Shown here: positions 1 through 7,163 of the stretch, piece after piece
Layout of the letters: each line of letters starts with the position of its first letter
Position numbering within the stretch: position 1 is the first letter of the stretch
Assembly (NCBI GenBank): GCA_013043915.1
Contig: JABEVH010000163.1
Coordinates: 1 to 10,655, forward strand
Direction of reading: 5' to 3'
Length of the DNA: 10,655 nucleotides
DNA from: Pseudomonadales bacterium
GTDB lineage: Bacteria; Pseudomonadota; Gammaproteobacteria; Pseudomonadales; Moraxellaceae
Translations under genes and position numbers: made by a program
Notes under the pieces: model-generated
The model's input: the letters and a program-made list of their open reading frames with translations, nothing else
What the model was told of the DNA's origin: nothing
Database searches by the model: none

Positions 1-1528
1 AGGTCCCGGTCTTGTCAAACAGGACCGTTGTAATATTTTGCAAGGTTTCAAGTACATGACCTCGTCCGATCAGAAAACCTTGTTTCGCCAAGGTGGTCGT
101 GCTAATCGTCCAGGCAGCAGGAACGGCTAATGCCAGCGCGCAGGGGCATGTGACGATGAGGACAGCCAAAGCGTACCAGAAAGCGTGTTCAGAATGGTGC
201 ACATGCCAGTAGGTGTATGTCGCCACCGTGGCTACCAGGATACCTGCAATCAACCAGGCAGCAACGCGATCGGCAAGTTGGGCGGCATGGGGTTTTTCTG
301 CTTGGGCGCGATTAAGCAGGCGTTCCAGGCCAGCAAGCACCGTAGCCGTACCCACGGCGGTAACTTCCAAGGTTAAAGTCTGCTCCAGGTTTTGACTGCC
401 AGCGATGACCAGATCATTAGGGCCTTTTTCCAGAGGCAGGCTTTCGCCGGTCAACAGGCTTTCTCCAATCAGGGTGTGTCCTGAAATGATCTTGCCATCG
501 CAGGGCAGGCTTTCGCCAGGCAAGACCCTGACCTTGTCACCGACTTTGAGGGATGCGCTGGCGACACGCTGTGTTTGTTCATTCTCCACTAACCAGGCCA
601 GTTTGGGTGTCAGTGCCTGAATATTGGCATGAATTTCTCCTGCGGACAGACGTGCTCGTGTTTCCAGGTAGCGGCTGGCGGTAACAAAGAATATCAGCAT
701 GCTGATACTGTCAAAATAGGTATCGCCGCGGTGCGTTATCATCGCCCAGGTGCTGGCAAGATAGGCGCTCAGCACCGCCAGAGTCAGGGGTACATCCATA
801 CTGAGGTGACGATGTCGTAAACTGATGGCCGCCTGGCGATAAAAGGGCCATCCGGCATAGATCACCACCGGAGTACTAACCAGAAAGGTGACTAGGCGCA
901 GGTAGTCGCGTGTTTCAGCAGACATGCCTTGCCGTTCACCTAGATAGAGTCCTAGCGCAAACATCATCGCTTGCATGGCTCCCAAGCCTGCCAGAGCTAA
1001 ACGACGAGATGCTGTTCTTGCTGTTTTTTTAAGCAGGATTTCATGTTCGTAAGCGACATAGGGTCGAGCTTGGTAACCAATGTCTCGGATGGCAGCCACT
1101 ATTTTGGATGGGCTGGTACGCTCATCAAAGCGAACTAGCAGGCGCTGTGTGCTGAAATTAACGGCAACTTGTTCTATGCCAGGTAATTGCATAAGCCGAT
1201 GTTCGATAAGCCAGCTACAGGCCGTACAGGTCAATCCAGCAAGGGTAAGTTCTGCCTGGTCAACACTGCCTTGATGTTGCACATAATCAGCTTGAACCGC
1301 CGGATGATCCAGTGCCGCAAGATCAGGTAACTCAGGTGCAAGCGCTTGAAATGAGGTGGCCGGTTGCAATCGATGCTGATAATAGTCGGCGCAACCGCAG
1401 GCTACGATGGTTTGCGCAACCGCCTGACAGCCAGCACAGCAAAATAGTCGTTCCTGTCCCAGTAAGTTACAAGAATAGCGTTCAGAAAGGGGTACCGGCA
1501 ACGCACAATGAAAACATGCTGAAGTCAT
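1..1528 (-). CDS. ccoI: Copper-translocating P1B-type ATPase CcoI/FixI (3' end beyond window)
   Basis: Inner-membrane Cu+-exporting ATPase that supplies copper for the CuB site of cbb3 oxidase. 509 codons are visible, in one frame with no break. Residues 1-50 are cysteine-rich (C5, C8, C20, C30, C31, C34, C44, C46), like the extra metal-binding domain found ahead of the HMA domain in FixI-type ATPases. The HMA domain follows, with CTAC at 101-104. Next come four membrane segments (about 175-290), the actuator loop with TGE at 360-362, two more membrane segments, the transmembrane CPC metal site at 461-463, and DKTGT at 505-509. The window ends there, so the ATP-binding domain and any ccoS gene lie outside. 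The ATG overlaps the ccoH stop as ATGA, and no strong ribosome binding site is seen, so translation is probably coupled to ccoH. The assignment is firm from motifs and neighbours. The exact metal is known from the family, not shown here. Confidence 0.96.
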   Translation of the reverse strand, partial: MTSACFHCALPVPLSERYSCNLLGQERLFCCAGCQAVAQTIVACGCADYYQHRLQPATSFQALAPELPDLAALDHPAVQADYVQHQGSVDQAELTLAGLTCTACSWLIEHRLMQLPGIEQVAVNFSTQRLLVRFDERTSPSKIVAAIRDIGYQARPYVAYEHEILLKKTARTASRRLALAGLGAMQAMMFALGLYLGERQGMSAETRDYLRLVTFLVSTPVVIYAGWPFYRQAAISLRHRHLSMDVPLTLAVLSAYLASTWAMITHRGDTYFDSISMLIFFVTASRYLETRARLSAGEIHANIQALTPKLAWLVENEQTQRVASASLKVGDKVRVLPGESLPCDGKIISGHTLIGESLLTGESLPLEKGPNDLVIAGSQNLEQTLTLEVTAVGTATVLAGLERLLNRAQAEKPHAAQLADRVAAWLIAGILVATVATYTYWHVHHSEHAFWYALAVLIVTCPCALALAVPAAWTISTTTLAKQGFLIGRGHVLETLQNITTVLFDKTGT

Positions 1529-2028
1529 GGATTGCCAATGGTAACCTGATGAAAGGGAAATTCCACCACATGCACGAGCCGCCAATGGGGAGTGCTCAGT
1601 TCAAAGTAACGACGTCCTATGACACTATCAGGTAGGGTTGTCACATAACGGTTGGGGCCATCAGCCTGTAGCCGAGGTGTGACATCCTGTCTGTCATCGA
1701 CGGGGTGGGACAGGAGGAGAGTGATGGGGTCTGCGAGCAAGGCTTGCTTGGCTGACAGTATGATATGCAGGCGATGATTGCTTGCATCGTAATCAAGCTG
1801 AGCCTGCAGGCCTAGGGAGCGCGCCTTAGCCTCGCGACTTAAGTCTTGGTTGATATCAAGGCCATCATCATAGGCGTTTTTGACCACAGGCCTATCCATA
1901 TTATGTACGGCCATATAGACCGAGGTTAGCGATGCCACTACGGCGATCAGGGGCAAGCCCATCACAAACCAGAACCAGAACTGCCGGTAAGCCGGGCCTT
2001 TATCAATACGCTGTTCCTTAGTACTCAT
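1525..2028 (-). CDS. ccoH: cbb3 oxidase assembly protein CcoH/FixH
   Basis: Small membrane-anchored factor needed for assembly or stability of cbb3 oxidase; it is thought to contact the oxidase subunits and CcoI. The chosen start gives 167 residues: a short N-terminal cytoplasmic tail, one membrane segment at about 17-40 (FWFWFVMGLPLIAVVASL), then a periplasmic beta-rich domain of about 120 residues, matching the FixH layout. The frame is open up to 2082, but that extension overlaps ccoG and has an unusual composition, so the ATG at 2028 (MSTKEQRIDKG) is preferred. No clear Shine-Dalgarno precedes it. The ccoG stop lies 10 bases upstream, so re-initiation by ribosomes finishing ccoG is likely. 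The 3' end overlaps the ccoI start by 4 bases. Identification rests on position between ccoG and ccoI, size and topology, since the family is poorly conserved. Confidence 0.9.
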   Translation of the reverse strand: MSTKEQRIDKGPAYRQFWFWFVMGLPLIAVVASLTSVYMAVHNMDRPVVKNAYDDGLDINQDLSREAKARSLGLQAQLDYDASNHRLHIILSAKQALLADPITLLLSHPVDDRQDVTPRLQADGPNRYVTTLPDSVIGRRYFELSTPHWRLVHVVEFPFHQVTIGNP

Positions 2029-2038
2029 AGCGTTGTAC

Positions 2039-3475
2039 TCATGGCGTGGACGGAGCGAAGAAACGGCTCGTAGAGTCCACATGCTGGTCGGGATGGTTCT
2101 GATTAATTAAATGAAACTCGATAGGAATTTCACGTTCTTTCAATTCACTGGGGTCATCTTCTACCGTTTCGGTAACGCTACGCATCTCGCCAGGAGCCAA
2201 GAGGAGTTGCTGGCGACCTTCAAGTTGAGCTCCTTTGGGCATGCCACTTAAGCTGATGGCCACGTGCTCAGGCTCCTGAGCCTTGTTCATGATATTAAGT
2301 ACATAACTGTTTTCAATCAAACCCTCACTGCTCTCTCGGTACAGAGCATTGCGGTCGCGGATGACATCAATTCCCATGGGGATACGTGTGGATAGGCTGT
2401 AAACAAAGAGGCTGACCATGACTGCCATGACCGCTGCATATCCCAGCAAGCGAGGGCGTAGAATGTTGATGGGTTTACCATGCTCCAAAGCATTCTCTGT
2501 TGAATAGCGTACCAGGCCACGGTCATACCCCATTTGATCCATGACGCTATCACAGGCATCAATGCAGGCCGCACAGGCGATGCACTGAAACTGCAGGCCA
2601 TCACGGATATCAATGCCCGTTGGACAAACCTGCACGCACAGTTCGCAGTCGATGCAGTCACCTAAATGTTGAGCAGCATGATCAGCATCACGGCGACGGC
2701 TGCCGCGGGGCTCGCCACGAGCGTGATCGTAGGAAATGATCAGCGTATCACGATCGAACATAACGCTTTGAAAGCGACCGTAGGGACACATATACATGCA
2801 AATCTGTTCACGTAACCATCCTGCATTCATGTAGGTAGCTACGGTAAAAAATCCTATCCAGAAGGTTTCTGCCGGGCCCAGAGCATGGTGAGCAATTTCC
2901 TGCATGAGGATATGAACGGGTGTAAAATAGCCAACAAAAGCTACGCCTGTCGCAATAGAAACCAGTAGCCATCCCAGATGTTTGAAGCCGCGACGTACAA
3001 TTTTATTGAAGGAAAGAGGTGCCTTGTCCAGACGCATGCGCGTATTGCGATCACCTTCACACAGTCTTTCAATCAGCAGAAATATTTTGGTCCACACGGT
3101 TTGTGGGCAGGTATAACCGCACCAGACGCGACCAGCTAATACCGTGACAGCAAAAAGTCCAAAAGCGGCAATGATCAGCAGCCAGGACAGCAGGATAAAA
3201 TCCTGTGGCCAGAAGGTCCAGCCAAAGATATAAAAATGACGATTAGGAAGATCAAACAAAAGTGCTTGGCGTCCATCCCAGGTCAGCCATGCCGTTAGAA
3301 AATACAGGCCCAGCATGGTCCATGCGCCGATATTGCGCCAGATTTCAAACAGTCCGGAGGTATAGCGTGGCTGAATCTTATGGCGTTTTTCATAAAGGTC
3401 AGCACTGCCCGCTGCCGGAGTATACATTTTGACGAGTTGTGGCGTGGTATCACGCGATGGAATTTTTTTGGACAT
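2039..3475 (-). CDS. ccoG: CcoG (FixG/RdxA) polyferredoxin-type cupric reductase
   Basis: Membrane Fe-S protein; in the family it reduces Cu(II) to Cu(I) for delivery to the cbb3 oxidase assembly route. It has 478 residues. Membrane segments are at about 50-66, 90-115, 165-185, 203-218 and 340-362. Intramembrane cysteine motifs resembling the NosR/FixG group are CGYTCP (C119, C123) and CMYMCP (C226, C230). Two cytoplasmic 4Fe-4S sites are complete: C274-C277-C280-C284 and C298-C301-C304-C308. The last 110 residues or so form the Ig-like FixG C-terminal domain. The ATG is preceded by GGGGAG (3486-3481) at five bases, a good ribosome binding site, so this gene can be translated independently of ccoP. 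It lies 95 bases after ccoP across a gap with two hairpins. Confidence 0.97.
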   Translation of the reverse strand: MSKKIPSRDTTPQLVKMYTPAAGSADLYEKRHKIQPRYTSGLFEIWRNIGAWTMLGLYFLTAWLTWDGRQALLFDLPNRHFYIFGWTFWPQDFILLSWLLIIAAFGLFAVTVLAGRVWCGYTCPQTVWTKIFLLIERLCEGDRNTRMRLDKAPLSFNKIVRRGFKHLGWLLVSIATGVAFVGYFTPVHILMQEIAHHALGPAETFWIGFFTVATYMNAGWLREQICMYMCPYGRFQSVMFDRDTLIISYDHARGEPRGSRRRDADHAAQHLGDCIDCELCVQVCPTGIDIRDGLQFQCIACAACIDACDSVMDQMGYDRGLVRYSTENALEHGKPINILRPRLLGYAAVMAVMVSLFVYSLSTRIPMGIDVIRDRNALYRESSEGLIENSYVLNIMNKAQEPEHVAISLSGMPKGAQLEGRQQLLLAPGEMRSVTETVEDDPSELKEREIPIEFHLINQNHPDQHVDSTSRFFAPSTP

Positions 3476-3501
3476 ACGAACTCCCCAATCATGCCAGGTG
3501 T

Positions 3502-3531
3502 TTCCAAGCAGACATCCTTGATTGCCTGGAA
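3502..3531 (-). other. Imperfect stem-loop in the ccoG leader
   Basis: Inverted repeat TTCCA-x-GCA (12-base loop) TGC-x-TGGAA, eight pairs with one mismatch in the stem. It lies 15 bases upstream of the ccoG ribosome binding site. It has no U-tract. It may be an mRNA structure that affects ccoG translation or RNA stability; function is inferred only. Confidence 0.4.
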
Positions 3532-3541
3532 GGAGAGGAAG

Positions 3542-3564
3542 CAGGCGGACGGGTAGTCCGCCTG
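3542..3564 (-). terminator. Perfect 9-bp hairpin after ccoP (attenuator or mRNA stabiliser)
   Basis: On the minus strand CAGGCGGAC-TACCC-GTCCGCCTG forms a perfect GC-rich 9-bp stem with a 5-base loop, six bases past the ccoP stop codon. The following bases are pyrimidine-rich (CTTCCTCTCCTTCC) but lack a true T-run. It is therefore either a leaky terminator or a 3' stabiliser that lets ccoNOQP accumulate above ccoGHI. The hairpin is certain; its effect is inferred. Confidence 0.6.
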
Positions 3565-3570
3565 TCGGTA

Positions 3571-4476
3571 TTACATGGAACCTTGGCTATTGCCGTGTGA
3601 CAAGCTATAGACGTATGCAGCCAGCAGATGGATTTTTTCTTTACCGAGTCGATCCAGCCAGGCAGGCATGCGACCTTGACGACCTTGCGTAATCGACTGT
3701 ATCACCGTCGACTTGGAACCACCGTAGAGCCAGATGGTATCGGTCAGATTGGGCGCACCTATCATGGTGTTACCTTTACCATCAGGGCCATGACAAGCGA
3801 CGCAGTTGGTCTGAAATACAATTTTGCCCTGAACTGCCAAGGTGTCATCAACTGCACGGCCTGAGAGAGAAAGTACGTAATTGGCAACCTGTTTAATCTT
3901 CTCATCACCCAGAATAGGGCCCCAGGTAGGCATAGCGCCCTGACGGCCGTAGCGTATGGTCTGCTCGATGCGATCAGGTGTGCCACCGTAGAGCCAGTCA
4001 TTGTCAGTCAGGTTAGGAAAGCCACGTGCTCCGCGAGCATCCGAGCCATGACAGGCGGCGCAGTTATTTAAGAACAGTCGCTGACCAATACGCATGGCCT
4101 TGTCATCCTTGGCCAGGTCAGGAATGGATTCTTTGTAGAAGGCGTCATACATGGGACCGTACTTGGCTTTCAATTCGGCAACACCTGCATCATGTTCCTT
4201 GTGCGAGGTCCAGCCTAGCGTTCCGGGATAATTGCCTAAGCCAGGAAACAGCACCAAGTACACCAAGGCGAACACGATAGTGCTGACAAACATCCACATC
4301 CACCACCGCGGTAGAGGGTTATTATATTCCTTGATGCCATCATAGACATGCCCCGTGGTATTGTCTTCATCGACATGATCTAAAGGCATGCGGCGTGTCC
4401 ACCAGAGTAGAGCAGCACACCCCAGGATATTGAACATGACGATGGTGATGATCCACCCACTCCAAAAACTACTCAT
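3571..4476 (-). CDS. ccoP: cbb3 oxidase diheme subunit CcoP
   Basis: Membrane-anchored diheme cytochrome c that passes electrons from soluble or membrane cytochromes c towards CcoO and CcoN. It has 301 residues. Two N-terminal membrane segments (about 7-27 and 58-78) make it the longer, two-helix form known from Pseudomonas. Two periplasmic cytochrome c domains follow. Heme sites are C139-A-A-C142-H143 and C225-V-A-C228-H229, with likely axial methionines M182 (GAMPTWG) and M270 (GRMPAWL). The ATG overlaps the ccoQ stop as ATGA, with GGGAGA about nine bases upstream as ribosome binding site. It is the last gene of the structural operon before a strong hairpin. Confidence 0.98.
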   Translation of the reverse strand: MSSFWSGWIITIVMFNILGCAALLWWTRRMPLDHVDEDNTTGHVYDGIKEYNNPLPRWWMWMFVSTIVFALVYLVLFPGLGNYPGTLGWTSHKEHDAGVAELKAKYGPMYDAFYKESIPDLAKDDKAMRIGQRLFLNNCAACHGSDARGARGFPNLTDNDWLYGGTPDRIEQTIRYGRQGAMPTWGPILGDEKIKQVANYVLSLSGRAVDDTLAVQGKIVFQTNCVACHGPDGKGNTMIGAPNLTDTIWLYGGSKSTVIQSITQGRQGRMPAWLDRLGKEKIHLLAAYVYSLSHGNSQGSM

Positions 4477-4634
4477 AGCGATTTCTCCCGTGGACGCTTT
4501 TCGTCGATAAAGGGCAGCATGGCATCTTCATCGAAACGGGCTTTGTTACGAGGCGTAAACGCCCACCAAGTGATCAGGCCAAACGATCCCATGGCCAAGA
4601 GCAGCGCAATACTTTTTAGCGTACCTATGTCCAT
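4473..4634 (-). CDS. ccoQ: cbb3 oxidase small subunit CcoQ/FixQ
   Basis: A 53-residue protein, MDIGTLKSIALLL... ending ...KRPREKSL. It has one membrane helix (about 6-26) and a charged cytoplasmic tail with FDEDAMLPF, typical of FixQ/CcoQ, the single-helix subunit that stabilises the interaction of CcoP with the CcoNO core. It lies exactly where ccoQ is expected, five bases after the ccoO stop. The stop codon overlaps the ccoP start by four bases. The Shine-Dalgarno is weak (GAGATAAG overlapping the end of ccoO), so coupling to ccoO translation is likely. Its small size makes it easy to miss in automatic annotation. Confidence 0.95.
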   Translation of the reverse strand: MDIGTLKSIALLLAMGSFGLITWWAFTPRNKARFDEDAMLPFIDEKRPREKSL

Positions 4635-4639
4635 GATAC

Positions 4640-5254
4640 TTATCTCGTATTCTTGATAATCGTGCCTAATTGCTGCAGGTAGGCTACCACAGCATCCTGT
4701 TCAGTATGACCTTTCACGGCATCCTGAGCGCCCTTGATGTCATCATCCGTATAGGGGACGCCCACCTTGCGCAAAGCAGCCATCTTTCGTCCGGTCATGT
4801 CCCCAGTGAGTACATTCTTTTCCAGCCAGGGATAAGCGGGCATGATGGACTCAGGAACGACATCACGAGGGTTATGCAGGTGCGCACGATGCCAGTCATC
4901 AGAGTACTTGCCGCCGACACGGGCGAGATCAGGACCTGTACGCTCAGAGCCCCACAGGAAGGGGTGGTCGTAAACCGATTCGCCAGCGACCGAGTAATGG
5001 CCGTAGCGTTCAGTTTCTGCGCGTAATGAACGGATCATCTGGCTATGGCACAGGTAGCAACCTTCACGGAGGTAAATGTCACGCCCTTCAAGCTGTAAAG
5101 CATTTAAAGGCATCAGTCCTTCCACCGGTTGGGTCACATCCTTATCAAACAGCAGGGGAACAATTTCTACCAGCCCCCCGAAACTGACGGCCAGGGCCAT
5201 CAGTATCATGAGCAGGGGGAGCTTGCGTTCTATCGTGTCATGTGTAAAAGCCAT
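4640..5254 (-). CDS. ccoO: cbb3 oxidase monoheme subunit CcoO
   Basis: Membrane-bound monoheme cytochrome c subunit that hands electrons to CcoN. It has 204 residues from the ATG at 5254. An N-terminal membrane anchor (about 12-36) is followed by a periplasmic domain with the heme site C66-Y-L-C69-H70 and a likely axial methionine M138 (ESIMPAYPWL). The strings GRDIYLREGCYLCHSQMIR and SERTGPDLARVGGKYSD are characteristic of the family. An in-frame upstream ATG at 5278 would overlap ccoN by 11 bases. It is not preferred, because AGGGGGA sits five bases before the ATG at 5254. The gene begins 13 bases after the ccoN stop. Confidence 0.98.
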   Translation of the reverse strand: MAFTHDTIERKLPLLMILMALAVSFGGLVEIVPLLFDKDVTQPVEGLMPLNALQLEGRDIYLREGCYLCHSQMIRSLRAETERYGHYSVAGESVYDHPFLWGSERTGPDLARVGGKYSDDWHRAHLHNPRDVVPESIMPAYPWLEKNVLTGDMTGRKMAALRKVGVPYTDDDIKGAQDAVKGHTEQDAVVAYLQQLGTIIKNTR

Positions 5255-5267
5255 GGTATTCCCCCTA

Positions 5268-6695
5268 TTACGCTTCAACCGGACGGTCGGCAGGTTCAGT
5301 GTTGCGCAGTGTCTGCACGACGTTGTAAGCCATGAGTATCATGCCTGACAGGAACAACAGTCCACCCCCTAAACGACCGATGTAGAAGGGATGCAGGGCT
5401 TTGACCACCTCAACAAAGCTGTAGCTCAAGGTGCCATCCGCGTTATAGGCGCGCCACATCAAACCCTGCATCAGGCCCGCAATCCACATTGAGGCAATGT
5501 ACACCACCACGCCGAGTGTCGAGAGCCAGAAATGTACGTTGATCAGGCGAGTTGAGTACATGCATTCACGGTTGAATACGCGCGGTATCATGACGTAGAG
5601 AGCACCTATGGAGATCATCGATACCCAGCCCAGCGTGCCGGAATGAACGTGTCCAATCACCCAGTTGGTGTAGTGGGCCAGGGCATTGACCGATTTTATG
5701 GCCATCATGGGGCCTTCAAAAGTTGACATGCCGTAGAATGACAGAGCGACAATCAGAAAACGCAAGATAGGATCCGTGCGTAACTTGCTCCAGGCGCCAG
5801 AAAGGGTCATGACGCCATTGATCATGCCGCCCCAAGAAGGAGCCAGCAGGATGAGCGAAAACACCATGCCAAGCGATTGCGTCCAGTCAGGCAGGGCCGT
5901 GTATTCAAGGTGGTGAGGTCCTGCCCACATGTAGATGGCTATCAGTGCCCAGAAATGCACGATGGAAAGGCGGTAAGAATAAACAGGGCGTCCTGCCTGT
6001 ACAGGCACAAAATAGTACATCATGCCCAGGAAGCCTGCAGTCAAAAAGAAACCTACCGCATTATGGCCATACCACCACTGCACCATGGCATCACGAGCAC
6101 CGGCATATATCGAGTAGGATTTCCACATGCTGACTGGAATCGACAGGCCGTTAACAATGTGTAATAACGCCACGGTGATGATAAATCCACCGTAGAACCA
6201 GTTGGCCACATAGATATGTGAAGTTTTACGTTTGGCTATGGTGCCAAAGAAAACCACGGCATAAGCCACCCAAACGATGGCGATGGCGATGGTGATGGGC
6301 CACTCCAGCTCTGCGTATTCTTTAGAGCGGGTAATGCCTAGCGGTAAGGTAATGGCCGCTGCCACGATAATGGCTTGCCAGCCCCAAAATACAAATTTGG
6401 CTAGAGTTGGAGCAAACAAGCGCGTCTGACAGGTTCGCTGTACCACATAAAAGGAAGTGCCCATCAGGGCACAGCCACCAAAGGCAAATATGGCTGCATT
6501 GGTATGCAAGGGCCGCAGACGTCCGAAAGAGGTCCAAGGTAAGCCCAGGTTCAGAGCAGGCCAGCACAGTTCGGCGGCGATATAAACACCGACCGACATG
6601 GCGACCAATCCCCAGACCACAGCCATGATAGAGAACATCCTGACGACAGAAAAGTCGTAGTCGGGAGTCACGACAGAGGTAGGACTATGTGACAT
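5268..6695 (-). CDS. ccoN: cbb3 oxidase catalytic subunit CcoN
   Basis: Catalytic heme-copper subunit of cbb3 (C-type) cytochrome c oxidase: oxygen is reduced to water at the heme b3-CuB centre in the inner membrane. It has 475 residues and 12 predicted helices. All metal ligands are visible: low-spin heme H64 (RPLHTNAA) and H351, heme b3 H349 (IGHVHSG), CuB H211, H261 and H262. The C-family catalytic tyrosine is Y255 (IAIYMWAGPHH), on the helix used by cbb3 enzymes rather than by A-type oxidases. Numbering is offset by four from the Pseudomonas stutzeri enzyme, as I recall it. The ATG has AAGGAAG five bases upstream. First gene of the operon, with an FNR/Anr-type box about 130 bases upstream. 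Confidence 0.98.
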   Translation of the reverse strand: MSHSPTSVVTPDYDFSVVRMFSIMAVVWGLVAMSVGVYIAAELCWPALNLGLPWTSFGRLRPLHTNAAIFAFGGCALMGTSFYVVQRTCQTRLFAPTLAKFVFWGWQAIIVAAAITLPLGITRSKEYAELEWPITIAIAIVWVAYAVVFFGTIAKRKTSHIYVANWFYGGFIITVALLHIVNGLSIPVSMWKSYSIYAGARDAMVQWWYGHNAVGFFLTAGFLGMMYYFVPVQAGRPVYSYRLSIVHFWALIAIYMWAGPHHLEYTALPDWTQSLGMVFSLILLAPSWGGMINGVMTLSGAWSKLRTDPILRFLIVALSFYGMSTFEGPMMAIKSVNALAHYTNWVIGHVHSGTLGWVSMISIGALYVMIPRVFNRECMYSTRLINVHFWLSTLGVVVYIASMWIAGLMQGLMWRAYNADGTLSYSFVEVVKALHPFYIGRLGGGLLFLSGMILMAYNVVQTLRNTEPADRPVEA

Positions 6696-6775
6696 AACGG
6701 CTTCCTTTAAGGTTAGCGGTTGACGCTATACGCTGATTTTTCCCAAAAAATAGTAGCTTGATCAATTTTTTTAAA

Positions 6776-6803
6776 ATGATACGTAACCCAGCAACGCTGC
6801 AAA
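6776..6803 (-). promoter_or_regulatory. Weak sigma70-like promoter candidate for ccoNOQP
   Basis: On the minus strand TTTGCA (6803-6798), a 16-base spacer and TATCAT (6781-6776) resemble -35 and -10 hexamers. A start near 6769 would give a leader of about 75 bases before ccoN. The FNR-type box would then be centred near -55, not a canonical activator position, so the real start may be elsewhere. Confidence 0.3.
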
Positions 6804-6817
6804 GCATAGGTGTATGC

Positions 6818-6831
6818 TTGAGGTGTATCAA
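6818..6831 (-). promoter_or_regulatory. FNR/Anr-type binding site upstream of ccoN
   Basis: Minus strand TTGATACACCTCAA matches the FNR/Anr consensus TTGAT-N4-ATCAA at nine of ten fixed positions (the mismatch is C for A in the second half-site). It is centred 129 bases from the ccoN start. FNR/Anr activation of cbb3 operons under oxygen limitation is well established in proteobacteria. The box is seen directly; binding is inferred. Confidence 0.65.
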
Positions 6832-6876
6832 ATTATGGCCTGAATACACGATATCTTTGTGTTTTCAGGACACAGA

Positions 6877-7113
6877 TTATGCACTAATTTCATAAGTGCG
6901 TAAAACGATGTCGTCTGTACGGGTTGGTTTAATTTGGCCATCTACCGTAGTGAGCCTCCCTCGCATTGACCTGTACCCCCCCCAATGGTGGTTTTTGACC
7001 ATGATCATTAGGCTGTTGCGGTTTGCTCTGCTTCAAGCATTTCGATGGAGGAGGCCGAGCCTGCTGTCTCTCTTACCTAGATAACGGCATCCCGATGGGG
7101 TTACGGCGGTCAT
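6877..7113 (-). pseudogene. Unidentified coding-like frame with one in-frame stop
   Basis: Within the 468-base gap between the methyltransferase gene and ccoN, one minus-strand frame reads from ATG at 7113 to TAA at 6877 with a single TGA at 7035-7033. The first part gives 26 residues (MTAVTPSGCRYLGKRDSRLG...). After the stop, an open part starting at ATG 7008 gives 43 residues and contains GRLTTVDGQIKPTRTDDIV. The composition (many charged residues, balanced hydrophobics) looks more like protein than chance. Neither part has a convincing ribosome binding site, and eight consecutive G residues (6983-6976 on this strand) fall inside. It could be a decayed gene, the end of a mobile element, or a conserved noncoding repeat. 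I do not recognise the family. Apart from this, the 7128-7150 hairpin and the cco promoter signals, I see nothing else in the gap. Confidence 0.25.
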
Positions 7114-7127
7114 ATGGCTGCTGCCCC

Positions 7128-7150
7128 GGACCTGGTGGCGTCCCAGGTCC
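7128..7150 (-). terminator. Hairpin downstream of the methyltransferase gene
   Basis: Minus strand GGACCTGG-GACGCCA-CCAGGTCC is a perfect 8-bp, GC-rich stem with a 7-base loop, beginning 13 bases after the stop of the upstream gene. No T-run follows on either strand, so it is not a standard intrinsic terminator. It could mark the 3' end of the mRNA by blocking exonucleases, or belong to a structured RNA in this gap. Confidence 0.45.
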
Positions 7151-7163
7151 AGAGCGAGATGGC

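Noticed and set aside
1312..1635. Plus-strand reading frame of 107 codons.
   Set aside because: It lies opposite ccoI and ccoH, which are supported by motifs and context.
2029..2082. Longer CcoH start at 2082.
   Set aside because: It would overlap ccoG by 44 bases, adds residues atypical of CcoH, and has no ribosome binding site.
4670..5026. Plus-strand reading frame of 118 codons.
   Set aside because: It is antisense to ccoO, whose heme-binding motif and family strings are clear.
6758..6765. Palindrome TTGATCAA in the ccoN leader as a second FNR site.
   Set aside because: The half-sites abut without the four-base spacer, so it does not fit the FNR/Anr consensus.
6896..7084. Plus-strand reading frame of 62 codons in the gap before ccoN.
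   Set aside because: No ribosome binding site and an arginine/leucine-rich low-information composition; it lies opposite the more protein-like minus-strand frame.
7112..7150. Minus-strand GGTCCGGGGCAGCAGCC resembles the signal recognition particle RNA core.
   Set aside because: The conserved GGAA tetraloop and its flanking pairs are missing and no long closing helix is found, so this is not a 4.5S RNA.
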